NCBI RefSeq assembly: GCF_003352065.1
Contig: NZ_CP025803.1
Coordinates: 1,054,001 to 1,118,000, forward strand
Direction of reading: 5' to 3'
From: Sulfitobacter sp. SK011
Lineage (GTDB): Bacteria; Pseudomonadota; Alphaproteobacteria; Rhodobacterales; Rhodobacteraceae
DNA length: 64,000 nt
Shown: positions 25,624 through 34,649 of the stretch, piece after piece
How positions within the stretch are numbered: position 1 is the first letter of the stretch
Layout: every line of letters starts with the position of its first letter
Notes under the pieces: generated by a model
Seen by the model: the letters and a program-made list of their open reading frames with translations, nothing else
Databases searched by the model: none
Told to the model about the DNA's origin: nothing
Translations under genes and position numbers: made by a program

Positions 25624-26442
25624 TCAAGACTTTCGAAAAACGTATCCGTAGTAATTACACGCGCCGAAAAATGTGCCCTCTACAACAGCGGCTTTCAAAT
25701 CGGCAGCAATGGCATCTGCCTCGTCCTCTGAGCATACGCCTGCACTCAAAAGCATCGGACCGATCGTGTCGACAAGGCCAGCGAAAAAATCCGGCTTTCC
25801 GACTTCGGCTATCAAATACGAAAAACATCTTTCAATCGACAGTCTTGCCGATTTTGCCATTCGCGGCAGCCTTCGCATGGCCCGAGGTTGCGTTACCGTG
25901 GCTTCAATCATCGCATTGTCGATTTCAGCGGCCCGTCCCGCGTCAGCAGTCTCAAGCGTTGACGACGCGTAATCATCGTCGAAAATCACAATCGCACCGC
26001 CTGCTCGCGTAACCCGGGCCGCTTCCTGAAGCGCGACCACGGGATTGTCGAGATGGCTGATCAACGTGTGCAGAACCGTTACGTCAAACCGACTGCCCTC
26101 AAAAACAAGGCTTCGTATATCGCCGGCTTCGAATGTCGTCTTACTCGAGAGTCCTTCCGACGTTGCCAGATCGCAGGCCTTGGCCACCAACTGAGGGCTG
26201 AGATCGATGCCTGTTACTTGACCGGCGAACCCATCTAGGCCCGCAATCCTGCGGGCGACGACTCCCGTTCCGCAGCCGAGATCTAGAACCTGTTGTGCGT
26301 CCGTAACGCTTACCGCGTCTAGATAGTCGTCAATCATGCCCAGAAACCGCGTGTCTTTCCCGCGCGCTTCAAGCCGAGACGCCATCATTTCCAGCATATT
26401 GCTATCGACCTGATCTGCAATTCGGTATGGATCGTCTGCCAT
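25624..26442 (-). CDS. Class I SAM-dependent methyltransferase 1
   Basis: 272 residues. The SAM-binding motif I is VLDLGCGTGVVARRIAG near 52-68, followed by an acidic D at the end of strand 2 (VTGIDLS) and FEAGDIRSL. The C-terminal 90 residues are helical and do not match the other methyltransferases here. It is probably a small-molecule methyltransferase; the substrate is unknown. The gene is alone on this strand, 185 bp from the tautomerase gene. Confidence 0.82.
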   Translation of the reverse strand: MADDPYRIADQVDSNMLEMMASRLEARGKDTRFLGMIDDYLDAVSVTDAQQVLDLGCGTGVVARRIAGLDGFAGQVTGIDLSPQLVAKACDLATSEGLSSKTTFEAGDIRSLVFEGSRFDVTVLHTLISHLDNPVVALQEAARVTRAGGAIVIFDDDYASSTLETADAGRAAEIDNAMIEATVTQPRAMRRLPRMAKSARLSIERCFSYLIAEVGKPDFFAGLVDTIGPMLLSAGVCSEDEADAIAADLKAAVVEGTFFGACNYYGYVFRKS

Positions 26443-26627
26443 TGGTTTCGCGCCTCTTCGATTGATTGTGTGCTGTACGATGCTCGCCAGTCGGCTGCTT
26501 TCCAGTCTAGCTCAAGCTGTAGAAATTGTCGTCGTGTGTGCAACTCACGCCAAAAAACGTCTTGCGTCAGCGCAATAATTCTGCGTCCCAAGGCGGGGCT
26601 GGTATGTTTCCAAATCAGGGCGCTTGA

Positions 26628-26846
26628 TCAATCGCGTGCGCGCATCTCCAAAGCATCTTCGGTTGTCAGGATATTTTCGGCGTAACCCCACGAACCGCTG
26701 TTCACTTCATGTACGCGGACGGACGTTCCGGCCCTGACAGTCTGACCCGCGACTTCGCCAAATGCGTCTGTCACCTTTCGGATGATCTCGGCTTTCTCCT
26801 CCGCCGAAAATACACCTTCTAGAACTTGGATATCGATGGATGGCAT
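26628..26846 (-). CDS. Tautomerase-family protein (4-oxalocrotonate tautomerase-like)
   Basis: 72 residues. Start 26846 is chosen because AAGGAGAAGG precedes it and because the family needs Pro as residue 2, the catalytic N-terminal proline after Met removal. MPSIDIQVLEGVFSAEEKAEII matches the 4-OT pattern, and SVRVHEVNSGSWGY is the second strand. It is cytoplasmic and forms hexamers in the family. Substrate unknown. Confidence 0.85.
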   Translation of the reverse strand: MPSIDIQVLEGVFSAEEKAEIIRKVTDAFGEVAGQTVRAGTSVRVHEVNSGSWGYAENILTTEDALEMRARD

Positions 26847-26969
26847 CGCCTTCTCCTTTGTTTGTGGTCTTGCAGAAGATCGATCAATTGAAAGATCGTC
26901 TGGCACGCAACATGACAGATGATGTTCCTCCGTGTAAAATTGCCAACCAAAACTGAAAGGTGCCCGAGA

Positions 26970-27404
26970 ATGACTGCCATGATTTCCTTCCGCTCTGTCG
27001 TTGACCCTGCAGATTGTGATTTTCTGGGTCACATGAATGCTTCGAGATACTTTGCCGCCTGTTCAGACGGTGTTATCGCCATTCAATCAGAGATGGGGTT
27101 GACAGCCAGCGACATGCGCTCGGGTCGCAGGCTGTCGTTTGCAGTCGTACATGCCGAAAGCGATTTTCGATCTGAGTTGTCTGCAGGAGATTCAATTCGA
27201 CTGGAGACATCAATCATTGAGATGGGTGCCAAATCCATCACATTCCGGCACCGGCTTGTAAGGTCCGAAGACGATGCAACCGCGTTTGAAACGGTGTTCA
27301 AATGTGTGATGCTGAGTCTGGAAACACGCAGAGCAGCGGACATTCCGGATGAAGTCCGAAAGAGGGCGGACGCCTGGCAGGAAGACGCCCCCCAACAGAC
27401 ATAG
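26970..27404 (+). CDS. Hotdog-fold acyl-CoA thioesterase (4HBT family)
   Basis: 144 residues; ATG 26970 follows GAAAGG. The first strand has DPADCDFLGHMNASRYF, the 4HBT motif with catalytic Asp and GHMN. The rest follows the hotdog strand pattern (SIRLETSIIEMGAKSITFRH). It should hydrolyse an acyl-CoA, possibly 4-hydroxybenzoyl- or short-chain-CoA. It is a single-gene unit that opens the run of plus-strand genes. Confidence 0.83.
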   Translation: MTAMISFRSVVDPADCDFLGHMNASRYFAACSDGVIAIQSEMGLTASDMRSGRRLSFAVVHAESDFRSELSAGDSIRLETSIIEMGAKSITFRHRLVRSEDDATAFETVFKCVMLSLETRRAADIPDEVRKRADAWQEDAPQQT

Positions 27405-27499
27405 GATATAGCCTTCACTTCATCTGATGGCAGAATGCGTGGCTGCAAAAAGACAATGCGAAGAAGATTTGAATGTTCAGAACTGAGGGGAGGGAAGAC

Positions 27500-28303
27500 A
27501 TGACGAACACGGAATGGCAACTCAGCGGCAACATGGCCGAACGATACGAAGAATACCTCGTACCCGTCATTTTTGCGCCGTGGGCCAATCACCTGATCGA
27601 GCGCGCGGGCCTTGCTTCCGGCGACAGTCTTCTCGACCTTGCGTGCGGAACAGGCATTGTCGCGCGACTGGCAACTCGGTCAGGTGTCATGACGACAGGC
27701 GGTGACATCAATCCTGGTATGTTGGCCATTGCAGAAGAACGCTCGGCAGGGCTGGACGCAACTTTCCATTCGGCAGATGCACAAGACCTGCCTTTCGAGG
27801 ATGAAAGTTTTGATGCCGTCATATGTCAGCAAGGCCTTCAATTCTTTCCAAACAAGCTCGGCGCGCTGTCCGAGTGTTTGCGGGTCATAAAGCCAGGTGG
27901 CCAGGCTGTGTTTTGCACGGCGCGTGGGTTGGAGGAAAATCCTTTAATGCAGGCACAGGTTACCGTCTTTGGCAGGCATTTTGGCGAAGAAACAACCGGG
28001 GCGATCCGTGCCGTTTGCGGTTTTCCCGATCCCGATGAGATGCGTTCTGTATTCGAAAGCGCAGGTTTCGGGCAGGTCGCCGTTGAGAAAGTTGTTCTTG
28101 ATCTTGAAGCTGAAGATGGGTCCGCATTTGTGAACGGATTGATGATGGCCACTCCGGTTGCCGACCGCATAGCGGTAATGACCCCCGCTGACAGAGCGAC
28201 ACTGCACGACGACATCCTAAAAGGGTTTGGAACCTGCTATGATGGTGCAGCGCTGCGTTTCCCCCATAGCGCCAACGTCGTTGTAGCATCGCGTTCGGTG
28301 TGA
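27500..28303 (+). CDS. SAM-dependent methyltransferase 2 (UbiE-like)
   Basis: 267 residues; ATG 27500 follows GGGGAGGG. The N-terminal RYEEYLVPVIFAPWANHLI precedes motif I LLDLACGTGIVARLA, then GGDINPGM, DLPFEDESFDAV and LRVIKPGG. It is closely related to the methyltransferase at 39057 (same VPVIF.PWA start) and shares the QQGLQF.P segment with that at 44700. It probably methylates a small phenolic or quinone-like compound; this is unproven. Confidence 0.87.
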   Translation: MTNTEWQLSGNMAERYEEYLVPVIFAPWANHLIERAGLASGDSLLDLACGTGIVARLATRSGVMTTGGDINPGMLAIAEERSAGLDATFHSADAQDLPFEDESFDAVICQQGLQFFPNKLGALSECLRVIKPGGQAVFCTARGLEENPLMQAQVTVFGRHFGEETTGAIRAVCGFPDPDEMRSVFESAGFGQVAVEKVVLDLEAEDGSAFVNGLMMATPVADRIAVMTPADRATLHDDILKGFGTCYDGAALRFPHSANVVVASRSV

Positions 28304-28365
28304 ACTCTTAGGGGGCACCATTCAGGGAAGCACCTTCAACGAACGGCGGGTCCAATTCGGCGTGC

Positions 28366-28413
28366 CGTTCGCTGCAACACGCACCAACTGAAAAGGCGCG
28401 GGGCTTTGCTGCC
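28366..28413 (+). repeat. Repeat family R3, copy A
   Basis: TTCGCTGCAACACGCACC, then AACTGAAAAGGCGCGGGG. It aligns with copies at 30938 and 45571. It lies between methyltransferase 2 and the LysR gene. The gap 28304-28523 has no gene. Confidence 0.55.
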
Positions 28414-28523
28414 CTTTGCCATGCTTGTTACAATGTCCGCATTGGCACATGAGGCTGTGCCAAATCTGGCGTTCTTCCCGTCATTTCGAAATAGGGCAGC
28501 AAATACCTTTGTGATCAGGCTGA

Positions 28524-29456
28524 CTATGTATCTACATCCAATGCCGTCATGAGACTGAAGACCTGCCTTCGCATCCAGCTGGCCATTGGGTTATTGTCGG
28601 ATCGCTTGTGCCAGATGCCAATGATCAGCGCCGGATCAATCTCCATCGGCGGCTCAAACACACATAGCCGGAATGAATTGGCTACCTTCGATGCCAGTTG
28701 CGCAGGCACGAGCGCAATGAGGTCGCTTTCGCTCACCGCGCGGCAGACGCCGCTGAAGACGGGAACGGTCATCGCAACTTGTCGGCTTTTTCCGACCCGG
28801 TTTAGGGCTGCATCACCCATCGCGGTCAAGTTGCCTTCGGGAGAAAACAGGACGTGATGAAGCGCGCAGAAGACGTCCATCGGCATGTGCATCCCATCCT
28901 TCAGTTCCGCGGTGCCTGGATTGCCTGCGCGCGCGATCACGTGGAACGGAGAACTGAACAAAGGCTCCCGGTTGACCCATTCCGGCAGCGCCAGGTCGGG
29001 GATCAGCGCGATGTCGGCGTTGCGCCGTTCAAGGCTTGCCACGTAATCGTTGGGAACAAGATCGACGAGCTGCGCCCTGATGTGTGGCGCTGATTTCTGT
29101 AGGAGATCACCCAAGGGCGGCATCAAAAGCTCGGCGAAAAAGTCGCTTGCTGCAATCCTGAAAGTGCCTTCGGCGGTTTGTGGGTCAAAAGCAGCCGGTC
29201 GGGTGAGCAACGCCTCCAGACGCTCAAGCTCTTCTCTCAACCCGGCTTCGAGTCCCGCCGCATAGTCTGTGGCGACCAACCGGTTGCTCTGCCGGATGAA
29301 AAGTTGATCACCCAATGCATGGCGCAGACGGGAGAGAGCTCCCGAGACTGAAGATTGCGACATGGCCAGCCTGTCGGCCGCCTTGACGGTTGATCCATCG
29401 CGAAAGAGGGCGTCAAGCACGCGAAGAAGGTTCAGGTCGAGCGTTGCGAAATTCAC
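28524..29456 (-). CDS. LysR-family regulator, divergent from cupin-GST genes
   Basis: 310 residues. The N-terminal winged helix (LDLNLLRVLDALFRDGSTV, AADRLAMSQSSVSGALSRLR) is followed by a two-lobe effector domain (90-300). The DLNLLRVLDAL start is the NodD/LeuO-like subgroup. It is divergent from the cupin gene with a 112-bp gap and so probably controls cupin and GST. The effector is unknown, perhaps an aromatic substrate of those enzymes. Confidence 0.88.
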   Translation of the reverse strand: MNFATLDLNLLRVLDALFRDGSTVKAADRLAMSQSSVSGALSRLRHALGDQLFIRQSNRLVATDYAAGLEAGLREELERLEALLTRPAAFDPQTAEGTFRIAASDFFAELLMPPLGDLLQKSAPHIRAQLVDLVPNDYVASLERRNADIALIPDLALPEWVNREPLFSSPFHVIARAGNPGTAELKDGMHMPMDVFCALHHVLFSPEGNLTAMGDAALNRVGKSRQVAMTVPVFSGVCRAVSESDLIALVPAQLASKVANSFRLCVFEPPMEIDPALIIGIWHKRSDNNPMASWMRRQVFSLMTALDVDT

Positions 29457-29568
29457 CTAGGCGATATCCTTTATCGGATAATGCGATTTGCCTGATAGGT
29501 TGGCCTTCCAGTAGGCTTATGTCAACGAAAGCGCTTTCGTTTCAATCCACTGCCAAGGGAGAGAGACG

Positions 29569-30012
29569 ATGAAAGATCTGGCCCAAATCGACGGAGCCAT
29601 CGAATGGCTCGGTGTTCAATACAAGACGATCCTGACCCCCGAACAAACCGGCGGATCAATGTCCATCGTGGATAGCTGGTCTCCGGCAGGGAGCGGCCCC
29701 CCACGTCATGTGCATAAGAACGAGGACGAAACTTTCGTGATCATGACCGGGGCCTGCAAGTTCTGGCTGGAAGGTGACGAATTCACGGCAGGCGCGGGCG
29801 AAAGTGTCTTCATTCCCCGGGGCAAGGAGCATACCTTCAAGGTCGTTGGCGATAAGCCGTGCCGCCATCTGGTGATCCTCACACCTGGTGGTTTCGAGGG
29901 GTTCTTTGCGGATATGGCGGCTGGCCAGTACCGCATCCCGGAAGACATGCCTGCCATCGAAAAATCCGCAAAGCAGCACAATATGGCCTTCACCGGCCCA
30001 CCACTGGACTGA
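29569..30012 (+). CDS. Cupin-domain protein
   Basis: 147 residues. Motif 1 has HVHKNEDETFVIMTG (two His and Glu) and motif 2 has PRGKEHTF (His), so a metal site of the cupin type is likely. It resembles small quercetin-dioxygenase-like cupins. GGGAGAGAG lies just before the ATG. It is followed 4 bp downstream by the GST gene, and the two probably form an operon under the divergent LysR protein. Confidence 0.83.
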   Translation: MKDLAQIDGAIEWLGVQYKTILTPEQTGGSMSIVDSWSPAGSGPPRHVHKNEDETFVIMTGACKFWLEGDEFTAGAGESVFIPRGKEHTFKVVGDKPCRHLVILTPGGFEGFFADMAAGQYRIPEDMPAIEKSAKQHNMAFTGPPLD

Positions 30013-30016
30013 CCAA

Positions 30017-30817
30017 ATGACAGAAAAACATATCGTTTACCACATTCCCGTCTGCCCCTTTTCACAGCGCCTGGAAATCCTGTTGGCCCTGCGAGGGCAG
30101 ACGGACGCGGTCGAATTCAGGGTCGTGGACATCACCAAACCGCGCGATCCCGAATTGCTGGCCAAGACCCGTGGCACGACCGCCTTACCGGTGTTGGAAA
30201 CCATTGACGGTCGCATCCTGAAAGAGAGCCTGGTGATCTTGCGCTATCTTGATGAGGCCCTGGACGGCCCCCCGCTGCGCCGAAGCGATCCCCTCGAACA
30301 CGCGATTGAATCGATGCTCATTGCCCGCGAAGGCCCCTTCACGATGGCAGGCTATCTTTTCGTCATGAACCAGGACCGCGCGCGTCGGGATGAGCATCTG
30401 GAAAAATTGCTGGCGATTTACCGGGACATCAATGATTTCCTCGTCGATCAGAACCCGAAAGGTACTTACCTGTTTGAGGACTTCGGTCTGGCAGAGGCCG
30501 TCTTCACACCGATGTTCAAACGCTTCTGGTTCTTGGACTACTACGAGGATTTCGAGCTACCAGCAGGCAGCGCCTATGACCGCGTTCGGGCTTGGCGCAA
30601 TGCGTGTATGGCCCATCCCGCGACAGAGCAGGTGGTCGAAGAGGAGATCGTCAAGCTCTACTACGACTACGCGCTTGGCGCAGGAAATGGCGCCCTGCCG
30701 GAGGGACGCACCGTTTCCAGCTTCGCATTCGAGCCCGGTTGGAAGTCAAGACCGATGCCCCCCAAGGACAAGTATGCCGGAACGGTCAGCGATGGCACGC
30801 TCGGCCTCATTGCCTGA
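30017..30817 (+). CDS. Glutathione S-transferase family protein
   Basis: 266 residues. The thioredoxin-like N-terminal domain starts with VCPFSQRLEI (C13 in the CPxS active-site position, as in omega or beta-etherase-type GSTs), then TALPVLET and KESLVILRYLDE (glutathione-binding). The C-terminal domain is all-helical and about 60 residues longer than usual (ending near YYDYALGAGN). It likely conjugates or reduces an electrophile via glutathione. It lies immediately after the cupin gene. Confidence 0.85.
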   Translation: MTEKHIVYHIPVCPFSQRLEILLALRGQTDAVEFRVVDITKPRDPELLAKTRGTTALPVLETIDGRILKESLVILRYLDEALDGPPLRRSDPLEHAIESMLIAREGPFTMAGYLFVMNQDRARRDEHLEKLLAIYRDINDFLVDQNPKGTYLFEDFGLAEAVFTPMFKRFWFLDYYEDFELPAGSAYDRVRAWRNACMAHPATEQVVEEEIVKLYYDYALGAGNGALPEGRTVSSFAFEPGWKSRPMPPKDKYAGTVSDGTLGLIA

Positions 30818-30937
30818 TCCATCGAACCGGTAGCAACTCGTAGTCAGGCAATCGCTCAGATTGCAGCATTGGTGACTTTGAGCTCTTCTTGCACCTTAGC
30901 TGCGCTGATCACGAGTGGCTGGTTCAGGAAACAGCAC

Positions 30938-30992
30938 CTTTCGCTGCACCGCGCACGAACTGGAAAAACGCGGGACATAGCTGAATTGCCCC
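30938..30992 (+). repeat. Repeat family R3, copy B
   Basis: TTTCGCTGCACCGCGCACG, then AACTGGAAAAACGCGGGAC and a short tail to GCCCC. It sits in the gap between the GST gene and the convergent GNAT gene. No gene in 30818-31067. Confidence 0.6.
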
Positions 30993-31067
30993 TTAACGTT
31001 CGAAGGTCTCCTAGTGGCAGAAGTCTGGTGTCAGGCAACTTGCCAGTTATGAGGAGCGATTCCACAC

Positions 31068-31877
31068 TCACTTTAAGCGGTTTTGTGGTGCGTCACTGTT
31101 GCCCGCCCCACGAATTTCCAGATACGCCATGCCAGGGCGTTTGATGGACGCTTCCAGCATCGTTACTGCATCGCGGGTCAGTGATGGCGATCCGTATCTG
31201 TCTTTCAGCGAGTTTAGGACTTCATCCTTGGTGATGATGTCCTCTGCAACGAATGCGCCTGCGCGCCGTGCAACTTGGGTCAAGATGGAATCTCGCACAT
31301 CACCCAGCGCCGCGTTTGAGAGCCGCCAAAGATCGAAATCAAATATCAATCGGCACCGATCGACGCCATATTCTTCGATCACCGACTTTCGCCCTTCGGG
31401 CTTCAATCCAGTGCGACGAAGAAGGCGTCCGGAGGCTTCGTTTATCATGTCCCAGTAGCCGGCATAGATGACCCCCAGATCGTCAAGGGAACGAAGTCTC
31501 TCACCCAGTGCGTCAGCAGCTTCGCTCATAAGCCCGCGACCATGCCATCGAGTTCCCAATGCATAGAAATATTCGCCGTTCCAGCGCTGGTGTTCGCTGC
31601 GTTCCATGTAAAAGCCTGTAACGCCTGCCAAGGCTTGATCGGATTTGGGTACGACCGCAAAAAGGCCCATCCCACCATCATCCCAAATGCCACCGTCGCC
31701 ATCGATCCCCATGATCGAGGTCCAGCGCTCGGATTCCGCGATAGCGCTTTCTGGCGTTCTGATGTCATGCGCCAGCATTCCCACGACATTCGGGTCTGAA
31801 AAAACCACCTGCGCGATGTCTTGGGTGTCTTGCTTGGCTACCGGCCGCAGAATAAGCCGATCTGTTTCGATGATCAT
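31068..31877 (-). CDS. GNAT acetyltransferase with helical C-terminal extension (A)
   Basis: 269 residues. The RimJ/RimL-type GNAT domain is at 1-175 (ETDRLILRPV, ALGTRWHGRGLMSEA, SGRLLRRTGLK). A C-terminal stretch of about 90 residues starts at FDFDLWRLS, is mostly helical and also occurs in the GNAT gene at 50946. The gene overlaps the histidine phosphatase gene by ATGA and forms an operon with it. Acetylation target unknown. Confidence 0.83.
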   Translation of the reverse strand: MIIETDRLILRPVAKQDTQDIAQVVFSDPNVVGMLAHDIRTPESAIAESERWTSIMGIDGDGGIWDDGGMGLFAVVPKSDQALAGVTGFYMERSEHQRWNGEYFYALGTRWHGRGLMSEAADALGERLRSLDDLGVIYAGYWDMINEASGRLLRRTGLKPEGRKSVIEEYGVDRCRLIFDFDLWRLSNAALGDVRDSILTQVARRAGAFVAEDIITKDEVLNSLKDRYGSPSLTRDAVTMLEASIKRPGMAYLEIRGAGNSDAPQNRLK

Positions 31878-32464
31878 TCTACCGCCACCTCCTGAATGCC
31901 GCCGTCTGTTTGCAAAATAAAGAACGCCCTCGAGGGCACCGGCAGAGACATGATGTCAGGCTTGGACAAATCAGCGTGAATTCCCCGCAACACCCTGCCT
32001 GCCAATCCATGCGAAACGATAATCTTATGTTCGTTTGGGTCCTTGGTCACGTCTTCCATAAAACGCGCAAGGCGAAACTGAAAAGCATCAAAACCTTCAC
32101 CTCCGGGTGCGTTGAAATACCATTCGCCGGGCAAGCCCCCATCGCGCGCACCGGGCCATTCCGCGTCGATTTCATCGTAGGTAAGCCCGTCCCATGTCCC
32201 AAAATCGATCTCGGATATTCGTTCATCCGTCACCGTTTTTCTTACACCTGAAAGTTCCGCCAAGATGATTTCGGTGGTTTCCAAAGCTCTGGTCAAGGGG
32301 CTAGTGAATACCGCACAATCGCCATCTCCAACCTCTCGAGATATCACGCGGGCAGTTTCTTGGGCGAAGGATCGTCCAGCTGCTGTAAGCGCGGCCTGGC
32401 TCCGACCTTGCAAGCGCCCTTGCACATTCAATTTGGTTTCCCCGTGACGCAACAAAAGTATCAT
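31874..32464 (-). CDS. Histidine phosphatase family protein (phosphoglycerate-mutase-like)
   Basis: 196 residues. ATG 32464 is chosen because MILLLRHGET puts the RHG motif at its usual distance from the N-terminus. RHGET with the catalytic His, LTRALETTE, the acid E in EIDFGTWDG and SHGLAGRVL with the second His define the branch-1 phosphatase fold. Cytoplasmic; substrate unknown, related to GpmB/CobC-like enzymes. It overlaps the GNAT gene (ATGA), so the two are coupled. Confidence 0.87.
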   Translation of the reverse strand: MILLLRHGETKLNVQGRLQGRSQAALTAAGRSFAQETARVISREVGDGDCAVFTSPLTRALETTEIILAELSGVRKTVTDERISEIDFGTWDGLTYDEIDAEWPGARDGGLPGEWYFNAPGGEGFDAFQFRLARFMEDVTKDPNEHKIIVSHGLAGRVLRGIHADLSKPDIMSLPVPSRAFFILQTDGGIQEVAVE

Positions 32465-32550
32465 TCTTAACCTTTCGCCTTCGTCTTTCAGCATGCTGCA
32501 ATTTCACCTTGGCGAATAGCCATACGGGCGGCAGCGATTGGATGACCATT

Positions 32551-33393
32551 TCATCGTGAACAAGAGAAGAGGTTCACCACAGCCGGAACCCGTACTGTAT
32601 CTCCCTCGGAGAACTTCCCGAAGGCCGCCATCACGGCGCTTTCAATCGCCGCCTCATCTGCTTCTGACCCCGAGTAGGCTTTCATGATGCGCGCCGCGGG
32701 GCCGACCTTGCTGGCAGCGCGCGCAGCACTTGCAACCCCTCCGGGGGGTGTGAGAACGATGTCTACCGGGATTGCTTCGATGTTGGAGAGGCCCGCCCGA
32801 GCCATGAGATCGGCGACACGATCACAGTCCTGAAATGCGGTAGGGCCAGGTGCTGTCGGGTCTCCTTTTGGCTGTGCCCCTAGTCTTTCCTCCGCCGCTT
32901 TTCTGGGGATATCGAACCACGGGTTCTGCGCCACCGAAGCCCAGCAAACAAAGACCATTCTGCCATGATCTTTCAGTCCATTGGACAGGTTCTTCAGAGC
33001 CGCAACGGTGTCTGAAAAGAAGCTCATTCCCAATCGCGAGACCAGAACATCGAAGTGCTGAGGCGAAAAATCGTGGGTTTGGGCATCAGCCAGCAGGAAT
33101 GACGCGTTCTGTACTCCAACCGCTTTCGCCCTTTGGGCAGCGCGTGCGAGAAGCGGATCAGAGATATCTACCCCAAGGACTTTGCCAGCCGGAGCGCGTC
33201 TGGCGGCTTCAATGGTGCTTGCTCCGGTTCCACAGCCAATGTCGAGGATGTGGTCCGTCGAGATAATGTCAACCATATCCAGCATCATTTCCAACATACC
33301 CGCCATTGCCGTATCCAGCGCACGTTCGTGTTCGATCCACTTCAGGCCTGCGGGTGAAGCCCAATAATCAGCCTGCGCTTTGTTTGCTTCCAT
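32551..33393 (-). CDS. SAM-dependent methyltransferase 3
   Basis: 280 residues from ATG 33393, which follows AGGGGTGG; the longer in-frame extension has no ribosome site. The N-terminus has QADYWASPAGLKWIEHERALD, then motif I ILDIGCGTGAST, GVDIS, FDVLVSRLGMSFFSD and GRMVFVCWAS. This WxxxxG...H start occurs in class I methyltransferases near regulators. The C-terminus ends VNLFSCSR. Substrate unknown. Confidence 0.85.
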   Translation of the reverse strand: MEANKAQADYWASPAGLKWIEHERALDTAMAGMLEMMLDMVDIISTDHILDIGCGTGASTIEAARRAPAGKVLGVDISDPLLARAAQRAKAVGVQNASFLLADAQTHDFSPQHFDVLVSRLGMSFFSDTVAALKNLSNGLKDHGRMVFVCWASVAQNPWFDIPRKAAEERLGAQPKGDPTAPGPTAFQDCDRVADLMARAGLSNIEAIPVDIVLTPPGGVASAARAASKVGPAARIMKAYSGSEADEAAIESAVMAAFGKFSEGDTVRVPAVVNLFSCSR

Positions 33394-33460
33394 GATCTGC
33401 CACCCCTGTTTTGAACAACTTAGCAGGCATTCATGCCTGTGCACCCCCGACACGATACCG

Positions 33461-34270
33461 CTAGGGTTTGGTTGCGGAAACCAACAGATAGGGCCAACGC
33501 ATCTTGATCCCTTCGTCGTCACGAAATGCTTCAGCGCCATTTCTGATATCGTTGATTATTGCCTGCTTGGCGTCTGACGCCTGCGCATCAATGAGCATGG
33601 GCGCACGGACAATTCCCTTGTAAAGTAAATCGAGCAAGTCGTCGCCAGTCTGGCCGCGCCAGATGGCGACCTTCTTTTGACAGGTGGCCGAAACGAAGCC
33701 GGAGGCCAAAAGCACCTTTTCTGCTTCTGCGGCCTGTGCAAATCGAAACGGCGGCGGGGCGGGCGGTAAATCGACGTCCATCGTACCGTGTTTGTTGATT
33801 GCGGTCATCAACAGGCCCATCATGTCCCACCCTTCGTCAGGTGGAAGCCAAGCGGTATAGGAATAGGACCCGCCCGGCTTCAGCACGCGGGCGGCCTCGG
33901 AAATGGCGCTGTCCGGATCAGCGACGTGCCACAGCCCAAAAGCACAGGTCGCCGCATCAAATATCGCGTCTTCAAAGTACAGCTTTTCGGCGTCCCCGAC
34001 TTCAAACACTGCTGACGGCACACGTGACCGAGCAATGTCGATCATCGGTTCTGCAAAATCCACGCCCGTCACTTTTGCACCAGCAAGAGCAGCAGCTTCA
34101 GCCAGATCCCCAGTGCCACAACAGATGTCAATCAAACGACACCCAGAGATATCACCCAATCCCGCAAGCAACGGGTCAATCGCCTGTCGGGTTACACCCG
34201 CAAAGTGATGGTCGTAGAAGCGGGCCTTCTCAGCCCATCCTTGATGTTCCAATTCTTTAAAGCTCGCCAT
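33461..34270 (-). CDS. SAM-dependent methyltransferase 4
   Basis: 269 residues; ATG 34270 follows GGGAGGAAG. N-terminal ELEHQGWAEKARFYDHHF, then motif I LIDICCGTGDLAEAA, GVDFAEPM, FDAATCAFGLWHV and VLKPGGSYSYTAW. It is not a close match to methyltransferases 2, 5 or 6. It lies 67 bp before methyltransferase 3 on the same strand and the two are probably co-transcribed. Substrate unknown. Confidence 0.85.
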   Translation of the reverse strand: MASFKELEHQGWAEKARFYDHHFAGVTRQAIDPLLAGLGDISGCRLIDICCGTGDLAEAAALAGAKVTGVDFAEPMIDIARSRVPSAVFEVGDAEKLYFEDAIFDAATCAFGLWHVADPDSAISEAARVLKPGGSYSYTAWLPPDEGWDMMGLLMTAINKHGTMDVDLPPAPPPFRFAQAAEAEKVLLASGFVSATCQKKVAIWRGQTGDDLLDLLYKGIVRAPMLIDAQASDAKQAIINDIRNGAEAFRDDEGIKMRWPYLLVSATKP

Positions 34271-34486
34271 GCTTCCTCCCGCAAATCTCGCTGTGGGGGA
34301 GGCTACAAGAAATAAAGCGTTTTGGCGAATAAATGCGTGAGCGGCCATTATTGACAACACAACATTCTGCACTTCTGGCTCAGAGTTGCCCAAAGCCAGT
34401 GCGGCATCACCGATGATGAGCGCAGTCTTGACCCAGCCGTTTACCCAACGACCTAGACATCTAAGATTTAACTATTTTCTCGGATG

Positions 34487-34556
34487 CGTTGACATCCCCA
34501 CCTCGACAGCCGGTGTTGAGGCACCGCGCCGCGAAATAGGACTGCGAGCCCAATGC
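34487..34556 (-). repeat. Repeat family R2, copy 1
   Basis: The minus strand reads CATTGGGCTCGCAGTCCTA, TTTCGCGGCGCGGTGCCTC, ACCGGCTGTCGAG and GATGTCAACGCATCCGA, matching the plus strand at 39917 almost base for base. It lies in the 379-bp gap between methyltransferase 4 and the reductase gene, which otherwise holds nothing recognised. Confidence 0.65.
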
Positions 34557-34649
34557 AAACAACTCGCCAGGCAAAACCCAATCTTATTGGACGGAAACAT
34601 GTCCGGGTGGTAGATTGGACAAACGTGCTGGTCATTGGGGGAGATTGAA

